DNA of 64,000 bases from NCBI GenBank assembly GCA_963702955.1, contig OY969774.1:372001-436000 (forward strand), in the 5' to 3' direction. This stretch comes from VRUE01 sp963702955 (GTDB lineage Bacteria > Actinomycetota > Thermoleophilia > Solirubrobacterales > 70-9). Below, one piece after another: positions 23,016 to 30,112 of the stretch. Position 1 is the first letter of the stretch. Each line of letters starts with the position of its first letter. The notes beneath the pieces were generated by a model that was not told the DNA's origin, made no database searches, and saw nothing but the letters and a program-made list of their open reading frames with translations. A program made the position numbers and the translations under genes.

Positions 23016-23290
23016 ATCCCTCGCCGAGGCGAGCAGTACTCGAACACGACGCTCGGCTCGACATCATGTGCTGCCTAAACGGGGAGCCGCTGGCGGTCGA
23101 ACAGGTGAGCGCCCGGACCGCGATGACGCCGACGCGGACCAGATATCACATGCAGATCCTCGACACGTTCGACCTCGTGGGGAGGACACGGAACGGGGAG
23201 AGTGGGCAGCCGCTGTACGAATCGCGCCTCGACGAGCAGCCTGAGTGGGTGCGGAAGGCGGTCGAGGCCCACCGGCGTGACAGGGACTGA
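23012..23290 (+). CDS. Small ArsR-like winged-helix protein
   Basis: The 92-residue product reads RRAVLEHDARLDIMCCLNGE, then PLAVEQVSARTAMTPTRTRY and HMQILDTFDLVGRTRNGESG, a compact winged helix of ArsR size. The Cys pair sits in helix 1, not in a known metal site. It starts inside the stop codon of the 277-residue gene (ATGA-type overlap) and its own stop overlaps or abuts the next gene, so it belongs to one coupled operon with them. It is the counterpart of the first gene in the locus A operon. Confidence 0.7.
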   Translation: MNPSPRRAVLEHDARLDIMCCLNGEPLAVEQVSARTAMTPTRTRYHMQILDTFDLVGRTRNGESGQPLYESRLDEQPEWVRKAVEAHRRDRD

Positions 23291-23291
23291 A

Positions 23292-23573
23292 GTGGCCGAA
23301 GCCGTGATCGCTACGCCTCCCCAGCACGACCCCGAGCATGTCGCGCGCGCCGTTCTGGAAGAAGTCCTCCGCCTGCATCCCCAGCGGCTGACGGTCAACG
23401 AGCTTTCGCTGCGGATCGCCGACGACCCGGAAGACGACCTGGAGATAGAAACGGCCACCGAAGCGATCCACGGCCTCCGGGCCTCCGGCCTGATCCGTTA
23501 CCGCAACGACGACCGGGTCGTGGAAGCGACACACGCGGCGCTGCGCGCCGTCGGGCTGCTGGGGTCGCCGTGA
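23292..23573 (+). CDS. 88-residue winged-helix family protein, locus B copy
   Basis: About 93 residues, paralogous to 10419-10685: DPEHVARAVLEEVLRLHPQR, then LTVNELSLRIADDPEDDLEI and TEAIHGLRASGLIRYRNDDR. The start is uncertain: GTG codons at 23277, 23292 and 23304 are all in frame. 23292 is given because it directly follows the previous stop, while 23304 would give the same length as the paralogue. The next gene's GTG overlaps this stop (GTGA). The same family in both loci, each time in a coupled operon, is a key part of the module. Confidence 0.72.
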   Translation: MAEAVIATPPQHDPEHVARAVLEEVLRLHPQRLTVNELSLRIADDPEDDLEIETATEAIHGLRASGLIRYRNDDRVVEATHAALRAVGLLGSP

Positions 23574-23779
23574 TCGCCTGGGGGTTCGCGATCAACCCCG
23601 ACGCGATCGAGGCCGCGATCGACCGCGCCACCGAGCTGCTGCCGATCGAGGGGGCGAGGGCGGTCGGGGTCATCGGCGGCATCTACAGCGCGGTCGGCGC
23701 CCGGCTGCGGGCCGGCCGGCCGCTGGACTCGGCGACGGTGCGGCTCCTGCAGGACTTCGCCGGTCAGTACGGCGGGTAG
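23570..23779 (+). CDS. Small helical protein in locus B operon
   Basis: A 69-residue protein, MIAWGFAINPDAIEAAIDRA, then TELLPIEGARAVGVIGGIYS and a helical end RLLQDFAGQYGG. It has no match to locus A and I do not recognise it. Its GTG overlaps the stop of the 88-residue-family gene, and the TPR gene starts 8 nt after its stop, so it is inside the operon. The central Gly/Ala-rich helix could pack against a partner; it is not long enough to span the membrane convincingly. Confidence 0.55.
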   Translation: MIAWGFAINPDAIEAAIDRATELLPIEGARAVGVIGGIYSAVGARLRAGRPLDSATVRLLQDFAGQYGG

Positions 23780-23787
23780 CGGCGGCT

Positions 23788-24729
23788 GTGTCTTCGCCCG
23801 CGATCGCCGAGGCGTTGAGGGTCGGAGATGCGGCTTATGAGGACGGGCGCTGGCACGATGCGCTGGCTGCCTATGAGACCGCCAGGAGCAAGGGCTCGGG
23901 AGCGATCGCCGTGCGAGCCACCCTGAGCGTAGGGGAGGCGCAGTCCGCGCTCGGGCGCCATGAGGAGGCGCTCGCCGCCTTCGATGAGGTTCTGCGTCGC
24001 TGCGTCGAGAGCCCCACGCGGGAGATGAGGGTGCTCGTGACCCCGGCGCTTATATGCAGGGCGGCGGAGCTGGCGGAGCTTGGCCGCTACGAGGAGGCGA
24101 TCTCGGCGACCGAGGAGATCGCGACCGGCCTCGGGAACGTCCCCGGAATGGCCCAAGCGGTCGCCAGGCTGCTCTTCAACCTGGGCTTGGCGTTGAAGGA
24201 CGCCGGCCGCCGCGAAGAGGCGATCTCGGCCTTCGAGGACGCAGTGACCTGCTTCGGCGACTCGCCCGACAAGGAGCACCGGCGGATGATCGCCGAGGCG
24301 CTTTGCGGCAAGGGCTTCCTTCTGTGGAAGCTGGGCCGCCCCGGGGAGGCCCTCGCCGTCAGCGACGAGGTTGTGGAGCGCTTCGGCGAGGTCGATGATC
24401 CCTCGCTTATCCCGCCGGTCGCGATGGCGCTTTTCCAGCAAGGCATGGGGCTGGCGGAGCTGGGCCGCCCCGAGGAGGCCCTTGCGTCGTTGGAGCAGGC
24501 CCTGAGCCGCTCTCATGGCTCTCCCGACCCGAGGCTTCGGGCGGTGGCCGCGGGGGCATTGCTGCACAAGGGGGCGACCCTGGCGGAGGTCGGTCGCCAC
24601 GAGGAGGCGATCGCCGTCTATGACGACGCCCGGACGCGCTTCGGAGACGACGAGGAGCCGCACGTCGCAGAGATAGTCGCCGAGGCCGAAAGGGCGAAGG
24701 CAAGATCGCAAGAGCGGTGGACCGGGTGA
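23788..24729 (+). CDS. Tetratricopeptide-repeat protein, last gene of locus B operon
   Basis: The 313-residue protein is almost entirely TPRs. Roughly seven repeats of about 38 residues end in LGR(H/Y/P)EEA(L/I) strings: ALGRHEEALAAF, ELGRYEEAISAT, DAGRREEAISAF, KLGRPGEALAVS, ELGRPEEALASL, EVGRHEEAIAVY. GTG 23788 lies 8 nt after the previous stop. TPR proteins bind peptides or partner proteins. In Gram-positive RRNPP systems TPR proteins are peptide receptors, so the presence of a 19-residue peptide gene in the same locus is suggestive, but locus A has no TPR gene. Confidence 0.85.
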   Translation: MSSPAIAEALRVGDAAYEDGRWHDALAAYETARSKGSGAIAVRATLSVGEAQSALGRHEEALAAFDEVLRRCVESPTREMRVLVTPALICRAAELAELGRYEEAISATEEIATGLGNVPGMAQAVARLLFNLGLALKDAGRREEAISAFEDAVTCFGDSPDKEHRRMIAEALCGKGFLLWKLGRPGEALAVSDEVVERFGEVDDPSLIPPVAMALFQQGMGLAELGRPEEALASLEQALSRSHGSPDPRLRAVAAGALLHKGATLAEVGRHEEAIAVYDDARTRFGDDEEPHVAEIVAEAERAKARSQERWTG

Positions 24730-24827
24730 GACGGTCGCCGGACGCAGCGGTCGTGAAGCACCACCCAAAGGCACCCGCACTGCGGATCTCGTACCGGGCT
24801 GGATGAGCCCGAGGATCTTGGTGGCCG

Positions 24828-24974
24828 CTACAGCTTTTCCGCCGCCTTCGCCAGGTCGGCCATCGACACGCCGAGAGCCGCCGCGATCCCGCGCACGGTG
24901 TGCCAGGTCGGGTTGGCTTCGCCGCGCTCGATCAAGGAGAGCATGTTCAGTGAAATACCAGCCTTCGGCGGCAG
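24828..24974 (-). pseudogene. Truncated Xre-family regulator
   Basis: The frame ends with LSLIERGEANPTWHTVRGIA, then ALGVSMADLAKAAEKL and a stop, matching the second half of the Xre protein at 9421-9651. The first HTH helices are missing; upstream sequence in frame reads LPPKAGISLN with no related residues further back. It is a remnant of the same kind of mobile-DNA regulator. The rest of 24730-25192 shows no gene I can support. Confidence 0.65.
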
Positions 24975-25229
24975 CGCGGCGTTGAGTCGCCGGCGCCACG
25001 ACTGCTGGTAGAACCCAGTGCCCTTACGAGAGCGATGGGCCGCTCGGCCACGGTTGGGAGTGCGACATCTGTGGTGCGTTCTGCAAGCTGGCTGAGAACG
25101 GGATATGAGGGTGATATAGCCTCTATCCCAAGGCCAGTCAGAGAGCCAAGTTTGGCCTGTCTCCCCGATGTAGACAATAACGCCCGGCGCGTTTGAGACC
25201 CTGGCCAGATGGTCAACTCGGTAGGGAAA

Positions 25230-25458
25230 CGGCGTCGCTGGAGCTGATAGCGGCCCCGGCGATCGAGAAGCGGATCTTCGTTGTCCGCGAGCGCCAGGTG
25301 ATGCTCGACGAAGACCTGGCTGACCTCTATGGCGTGGAGACGAAACGCCTGGTCGAGCAGGTCAAACGTAACCGCGACCGCTTCCCGGAGGACTTCATGT
25401 TCCAGCTGAGCAAAGAGGAGGCTGCAGCTTTGAGGTCACAACTTGTGACCTCAAACGA
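25230..25458 (+). pseudogene. ORF6N-domain (phage antirepressor-type) fragment
   Basis: The frame carries the ORF6N domain start: APAIEKRIFVVRERQVMLDE, then DLADLYGVETKRLVEQVKRN and FPEDFMFQLSKEEAAALRSQ with LVTSN. Full-length relatives go on for about 100 more residues with a YAFTEHGV block, which is absent. At 25458-25460 the sequence changes abruptly to the 3' end of the convergent Fic gene, so the gene was cut there. No convincing start codon is left. ORF6N proteins are typical of phages and plasmids, which marks a mobile-element junction here. Confidence 0.75.
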
Positions 25459-25459
25459 A

Positions 25460-26542
25460 TCAGTTGCGCGGGTTGATCGCGTCGCGCAGCAGCTTGCTCG
25501 CTGCGTAGCCGATGTTTCTGCCGCGTCCACGTCGTTCCACGAGTCCGGCGTCGAGTAGGCGGCGGAAGTCGGCGCTTGCCGTCGCCGGCGACACTCCCGC
25601 CTCTTCGCCGTACTTGCTTCGCTCGGTTCCGCCGACGAGGCTCTGCTCGAGTGCGATCGCCAGTCGGTCCGGCCAGTTGCGAGCTTCGATCACTCCTTCC
25701 AGGGAGGCCCAGCGCGCGGCGGCCGCCTCGATCTGCGCCAGGCGCTGCTTCGCCTGGGCCAGGTGAGCGTCAACGCAGAAGGAGACCCATCCGCTCGCGT
25801 CGCGGTCTGGCCGATAGCTACCACCCTGCGCCTCGCGCAGTGCGGCGTAGTACTCGTGCGTGTGGCTGCCCAAGTACTCCTCGATCGAGAAGAACTCGGG
25901 CGCGGCAAGGCCCTCCCGGGCGAGGACCAGCGACTGGACGATCCGCGCGACACGGCCGTTGCCGTCGCGGAAGGGGTGGACCGAGACGAGGTGAAGGTGC
26001 GCCATCGCCGCCCGTACGACGACGTCGGCCGCCAGGTCCCCGCCCGCCAGCCATGCGACCACCTCGTCCATCAACGCGACAACCTGCGCGCCGTCCGGAC
26101 CTTCGTACTCGAGCGATCCGTCGGAAGCGGTGACGCCGACCGGCCCGACGCGCCACAGGCCGGGGTCCCTGTCGCGTTGGAAGCAGCAGGCGTCGAAATG
26201 CAGGTCGAGGATCACTCTGTCAACCCAGCGAAAGGAAGGGTCGATTCCCATCGTCCCCACGTGGTCCATGGCCCGCGCGTAACAGGCAACCGCCTGGCGA
26301 TTCCCTTGGTCATGGTCGGCGACGTCCCGACCGTTTGCCAATGCGAGTGCTTCCTCGGGTGAGACGCTGAAGCCCTCGATCGAAGTCGAGCTCTCGATCG
26401 AACTGGCACGGACCTCACGTCGAAGGCTGCCCATCCAGCGGCTGCGCGTCTTGACCTCGCTGCCCAATGCCGCACGCAGTCCGGTCAGCTCGTCGAGTTG
26501 CCCTTGCAGAGCCGGAGCTATCGGTGGCGTCGCGTAGATCAT
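25460..26542 (-). CDS. Fic-domain protein with N-terminal inhibitory helix and C-terminal winged helix
   Basis: A 360-residue Fic enzyme. The catalytic motif HPFRDGNGRVAR is intact near residue 188, and the inhibitory (S/T)xxxE(G/N) motif appears near residue 52-57 (STSIEG), so it is a class II, self-inhibited AMP-transferase. The last 80 residues (SKYGEEAGVSPATASADFRR, then LLDAGLVERRGRGRNIGYAA) form a winged helix. The promoter contains a perfect palindrome at 26561-26580, which suggests autoregulation by that domain. It would transfer AMP or another nucleotide to protein hydroxyls. Its 3' end abuts the truncated ORF6N gene. Confidence 0.92.
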   Translation of the reverse strand: MIYATPPIAPALQGQLDELTGLRAALGSEVKTRSRWMGSLRREVRASSIESSTSIEGFSVSPEEALALANGRDVADHDQGNRQAVACYARAMDHVGTMGIDPSFRWVDRVILDLHFDACCFQRDRDPGLWRVGPVGVTASDGSLEYEGPDGAQVVALMDEVVAWLAGGDLAADVVVRAAMAHLHLVSVHPFRDGNGRVARIVQSLVLAREGLAAPEFFSIEEYLGSHTHEYYAALREAQGGSYRPDRDASGWVSFCVDAHLAQAKQRLAQIEAAAARWASLEGVIEARNWPDRLAIALEQSLVGGTERSKYGEEAGVSPATASADFRRLLDAGLVERRGRGRNIGYAASKLLRDAINPRN

Positions 26543-26560
26543 GGCCAGAAGTATAAACGA

Positions 26561-26580
26561 TTAGACGTATAATCGTCTAA
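26561..26580. promoter_or_regulatory. Perfect palindrome in the Fic promoter
   Basis: TTAGACG-TATAAT-CGTCTAA: 7-bp arms with a 6-nt spacer, 19 nt upstream of the Fic start codon, in an AT-rich patch. On the minus strand TATACT at 26550-26555 could be the -10 box. A likely operator. Confidence 0.65.
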
Positions 26581-26598
26581 ATAAAGCGTGCGTGGGCC

Positions 26599-27405
26599 TT
26601 AAGGTGGACCGGCGACGGGCGGGACAGGTGCGAGCTCGGACAACGTCTCGCCGTCGGCGGGAATCAGCACCCGCTCTGCCAGGCCCGCGGCGGCGAACGC
26701 CGCGCGCAGGTCGGCCCGCGTCGTCGGGCAGTGGTTCATCGCCTCGAGGTGGTTCGCGATGACGATTCCGGGCGCCAGCCGCGCGAACTCGAGCTGCTCC
26801 TCGAGCGGCATCAGAATCGGGCGGCCGACGTCGAAGCCGGCGCTGCCGGCGGCCATCACCGCGACGTCGGGCCGGCGTTCGACGAGGACGCGGCGGACCT
26901 CGTCGGTCAGCACCGTGTCGCCGCTGACGTAGATTGTCGGCTCGCCGGGCAGCTCGATCAGGTAGCCGACCCCGGGCCCCATCAGCTTCGCCATCAGGCC
27001 GTAGCCGTGCTCGGCGGGAAAGGCGGCGATCGAGCCGCCGAGGAAGTCGCGTTTCTCGTCGCTCCGCACCGGCTCCGCCCGCAGGCCCCGCTTGCGCAGA
27101 TACGACGCGTCGCGCGCGTTGCAGAAGACGGGCAGGCCGCTGTCGGAGAGAAGCGCGCGACCCGCGCGGTCGAGGTGGTCGAGGTGGCCGCGGCGGCAGT
27201 GGGTGACGAGGCCGGCGCTCACACCCTCCAGCAGTTCCTTCGAATTCGCCGGCAGGTCGATCGTCGGATTGCGCCGCGGTCGATGGCGGATTACGGCGAA
27301 CGGCGGCGCGACCGTGCCCTTGGCGCCGAGCATCGGGTCGACCAGCACCCGCTCGCCGGCCGCCTCGAGAACGAAGGTCGCGCTGCGCAGGTGGTGAATG
27401 CGCAT
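26599..27405 (-). CDS. MBL-fold hydrolase (UlaG-like)
   Basis: The 268-residue protein starts MRIHHLRSATFVLEAAGERV followed by LVDPMLG, the first strands and Asp of UlaG-type metallo-beta-lactamase-fold enzymes. The metal block reads THCRRGHLDHLDRAG (H..x..DH variant), and later YVSGDT and IANHLEAMNHC supply further ligands. Such enzymes hydrolyse lactones, phosphodiesters or N-acyl lipids, and the substrate here is unknown. ATG 27405 is chosen over longer frames because it matches the family N-terminus; the methyltransferase gene is divergent. Confidence 0.85.
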   Translation of the reverse strand: MRIHHLRSATFVLEAAGERVLVDPMLGAKGTVAPPFAVIRHRPRRNPTIDLPANSKELLEGVSAGLVTHCRRGHLDHLDRAGRALLSDSGLPVFCNARDASYLRKRGLRAEPVRSDEKRDFLGGSIAAFPAEHGYGLMAKLMGPGVGYLIELPGEPTIYVSGDTVLTDEVRRVLVERRPDVAVMAAGSAGFDVGRPILMPLEEQLEFARLAPGIVIANHLEAMNHCPTTRADLRAAFAAAGLAERVLIPADGETLSELAPVPPVAGPP

Positions 27406-27454
27406 GCCGCCGACCCTACCGTGCGCCCGGCGCATTTCTGGGACGCTTTCACCC

Positions 27455-28219
27455 GTGGCACCGACCTCGTCTCCACGCAAGCAGCATGCGCTCGAGCTGT
27501 TCGAGGAGCTGCCTGCGCGCTACGACGAGCTGGGCGCTGCGCTGAGCTTCTTCCAGGACCCGCGCTGGCGGCGGGCGATGGTGGCGACGGTCGGGGCGGC
27601 GCCCGAGGACCGGGTGCTGGACGTCGCCACCGGGACCGGCCTGGTCGCCCGCGCCCTGGTCGAGCGCTACGGCTGCCGGGTCGTCGGGCTGGACCAGAGC
27701 GCTCCGATGCTGAGCCGGGCGCGGGCCAAGCTCGCCTCCGACCCCACGCTGGCCGAGCGGGTCGAGCTGGTCGAGGGCGAAGCGGAGGCGCTGCCGTTCG
27801 CCGATGCCGAGTTCGACCACCTGACCTTCACCTACCTGCTTCGCTACGTCGACGATCCCGCGGCGACCCTGAGCGAGCTGGCGCGGGTGGTGAAGCCGGG
27901 CGGCCGGATCGCCTGCCTGGAGTTCTGCGTGCCGCGCGGCATCTGGCTCTGGCCGTGGCGGCTGTACACCAGGCTCGGGCTGCCGGCCCTGGGCCGCCTC
28001 GCCTCCCGGCAGTGGTACGAGGTGGGTCGCTTCCTCGGCCCCAGCATCGAGGGCTTCTACCGCGGCTATCCGCTGCGGCGCCAGCTGGACATGTGGAGGG
28101 AAGCCGGGGTCGAACCGGTCGCCGCCCGGCGCATGAGCCTCGGCGGCGGCGTCGTCATCTGGGGCACGGCCGGCGTCGTTCCTGGTACAACAGACGGGCG
28201 ATGCAGAGCTGGGACCTGA
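27455..28219 (+). CDS. Class I SAM-dependent methyltransferase (UbiE/MenG-like)
   Basis: 254 residues. The SAM-binding motif I is VLDVATGTGLVARALVERYG, followed by the acidic strand VVGLDQS, a PFADAEFDHLTFTYLLRYVD segment and a late post-motif VVKPGGRIACLEFC. The pattern is close to demethylmenaquinone methyltransferases, including a LE(F)xxPRG-like end of motif III. It might be MenG, but other C-methyltransferases share these features. GTG 27455 is used because the frame upstream is not conserved. The next gene overlaps its 3' end by 19 nt. Confidence 0.85.
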   Translation: MAPTSSPRKQHALELFEELPARYDELGAALSFFQDPRWRRAMVATVGAAPEDRVLDVATGTGLVARALVERYGCRVVGLDQSAPMLSRARAKLASDPTLAERVELVEGEAEALPFADAEFDHLTFTYLLRYVDDPAATLSELARVVKPGGRIACLEFCVPRGIWLWPWRLYTRLGLPALGRLASRQWYEVGRFLGPSIEGFYRGYPLRRQLDMWREAGVEPVAARRMSLGGGVVIWGTAGVVPGTTDGRCRAGT

Positions 28220-28581
28220 AGACCGTCGCGGCCGAGCCTCACCAGCCGCAGATCCTCGCCTCGGCCGAAGACGCGCGGACGATCGTGCTGCGTCTCCCGG
28301 CCGGCGAGCGGCTGCAGGAGCACGAGGTTCACGAGCGCGCGCGGATGGTCGTCGTCGAAGGCGAGGTCGACGTCACGACCTCGGCGGGGGAGAGTGCGTC
28401 GGCGAGCGCCGGTCACCTCTTCGAGTTCGACCCCGGCGAGCGCCACACGGTTGCCGCCCGCTCCGACGCCCGCCTGCTGCTGATTCTCACCCCCTGGCCC
28501 GGCGACGGGCATCCGGGTGCGCTGACGCTCGAGCAGAAGTCCGACGTGCGCGAGCGCGCCGCCGAGCACCGTCAGGCCTGA
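28201..28581 (+). CDS. Cupin-domain protein
   Basis: A 126-residue single cupin barrel: LRLPAGERLQEHEVHERARM (first motif with G..x..H.H.) and VVEGEVDVTTSAGESASASA leading to AGHLFEFDPGERHTVAARSD (second motif, with a His). Small cupins bind a metal and may act as enzymes or sensors. It overlaps the methyltransferase gene by 19 nt and is thus probably co-translated with it. There is no evidence for a specific substrate. Confidence 0.78.
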   Translation: MQSWDLKTVAAEPHQPQILASAEDARTIVLRLPAGERLQEHEVHERARMVVVEGEVDVTTSAGESASASAGHLFEFDPGERHTVAARSDARLLLILTPWPGDGHPGALTLEQKSDVRERAAEHRQA

Positions 28582-28628
28582 GCCCGCCGCATCGGACCGG
28601 AGTGGCCGGCCATCTCGCCGGGTAGGGT

Positions 28629-29567
28629 GTGCGCGTGGAAGTTGCGAGCCGGTTCGAGGCGCACGAGGTCGATCTGCACGGGCACCGGGCGATCTACCGG
28701 GTCGCCGGCAGCGGGCCGACCGTGGTCGTGATCCACGGGATGATCAACTCCTCGCGGCACTGGGAGGACGTGGCGCTGCGGCTCTCCGATCGCTACCGGG
28801 TGATCGCGCCGGACCTGCTCGGGCACGGCGACTCGGCGACGCCGCGGGGCGACTACTCGTTGGGCGCCCACGCGGCGAGCATCCGCGACCTGCTGGCCGT
28901 GATCGGGGTCGAGCGGGCGACGATCGTCGGCCACTCGCTCGGCGGCGGCGTCGCGATGCAGTTCTTCTACCAGTTCCCGCAGCGCACCGAGCGGCTCGTG
29001 CTCATCTCCAGCGGCGGGCTCGGGCAGCAGGTCAGCCCGCTGCTGCGCGGCGCGGTGCTGCCGGGCGCGGGAACCGCGCTGCGTCTCGCCGCCGATCGGC
29101 GGCTGGTCGCGGCGCTGCAGGGCGCCGGCCATAACCTGCGGGAGCGCGGCAGCTCCAAAGGCGTCTACCTGGAAGCCGTCGCGCGGGCGCTGCGCCCGCT
29201 GCAGGACTCCGGCTCGCGCCGCGCCTTCCTGCAGACGCTGCGCTCGGTGATCGACGTCCACGGCCAGCACGTCAGCGCTCGCGACCGCCTCTACCTGCTC
29301 GGCGAGATGCCGACCCTGATCGTCTGGGGCGAGCGCGACCGCACGATCCCCGCCGTCCACGGCGTCGAAGCCGAGAAGGCGATCCCGCACTGCCGCTACG
29401 AGACGCTGCCGCGCGCCGCCCACTTCCCCCATCTCGAAGACCCCGAGGCCCTGACCGCGCTGCTCGCCGACTTCCTCGCGACCACCGCCCCGGTTCGGAT
29501 CGACGACTCGGAGTGGGGGGCGGCGATAACGCAGCGCGCCCGCAACCGGCTGCGCGCCGTCGCCTGA
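28629..29567 (+). CDS. Alpha/beta hydrolase
   Basis: A 312-residue hydrolase with oxyanion loop VVVIHGMINSSRHWEDVA, an APDLLGHGDSATPRGDYSLG cap start, the nucleophile elbow IVGHSLGGGVAMQF and a late IVWGERDRTIPAVHG with the catalytic His in RAAHFPHLEDPEAL. It resembles carboxylesterase and lipase members of the epoxide-hydrolase-like group. GTG 28629 is used as the start. It lies 47 nt after the cupin gene and 13 nt before the next gene, so it belongs to a plus-strand run from 27.4 to 31.2 kb. Confidence 0.88.
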   Translation: MRVEVASRFEAHEVDLHGHRAIYRVAGSGPTVVVIHGMINSSRHWEDVALRLSDRYRVIAPDLLGHGDSATPRGDYSLGAHAASIRDLLAVIGVERATIVGHSLGGGVAMQFFYQFPQRTERLVLISSGGLGQQVSPLLRGAVLPGAGTALRLAADRRLVAALQGAGHNLRERGSSKGVYLEAVARALRPLQDSGSRRAFLQTLRSVIDVHGQHVSARDRLYLLGEMPTLIVWGERDRTIPAVHGVEAEKAIPHCRYETLPRAAHFPHLEDPEALTALLADFLATTAPVRIDDSEWGAAITQRARNRLRAVA

Positions 29568-29580
29568 GGACCCCGGCGCC

Positions 29581-30075
29581 GTGGCGACCGCGAGGAGCGC
29601 CGGCGTCCTTCTCTACCGTTTCGCAGCCGCCGGCCCCGAGCTGCTGCTCGTCCACCCCGGCGGCCCCTACTGGGCGAAGAAGGACCTCGGCGCCTGGTCG
29701 ATTCCGAAGGGCGAATACGGGGAGGGCGAGGAGCCGAGGCGGTGCGCGCTGCGCGAGCTGGGGGAGGAGCTGGGCGACGCCGCGCCGGTCCTCGACCCGG
29801 CGGCGCTGATCGACCTCGGCGCGGTGCGCCAGAAGGGCGGCAAGGAGGTCCACGCCTGGGCGGCAGAGGCCGAGTTCGACCCGGCGACGTTGCGCAGCAA
29901 CACCTTCGCGCTGGAGTGGCCGCCGCGCTCGGGCGCCGAGCGCGAGTTCCCCGAGGTCGACCGGGCCGAGTGGTTCGAGCCGGGCGAGGCCCGGCGCAGG
30001 ATCCTCGCGGCGCAGGACGCGTTTGTCGACCGGCTGCTGGAGCATCTCGGGGCTGCCGGGCCTGCCGATCCCTAG
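29581..30075 (+). CDS. Nudix hydrolase (diadenosine-polyphosphate-like)
   Basis: The 164-residue protein has a complete Nudix box, GEYGEGEEPRRCALRELGEE then LG, with GX5E and REUXEE intact. The N-terminus SAGVLLYRF..PELLLVHPGG and the segment WSIPKGEY resemble prokaryotic MutT/Ap4A-type Nudix proteins that act on short nucleotides. GTG 29581 lies 13 nt after the hydrolase stop. It probably cleans up damaged or signalling nucleotides; the exact substrate needs a test. Confidence 0.88.
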   Translation: MATARSAGVLLYRFAAAGPELLLVHPGGPYWAKKDLGAWSIPKGEYGEGEEPRRCALRELGEELGDAAPVLDPAALIDLGAVRQKGGKEVHAWAAEAEFDPATLRSNTFALEWPPRSGAEREFPEVDRAEWFEPGEARRRILAAQDAFVDRLLEHLGAAGPADP

Positions 30076-30112
30076 CCCCGGCGGCTCGCCGCCCTCGACG
30101 TATACTCGCGCG

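Noticed and set aside
27455..28219. Naming the methyltransferase menG
   Set aside because: The motifs are shared by several C-methyltransferases and no menaquinone genes are nearby.
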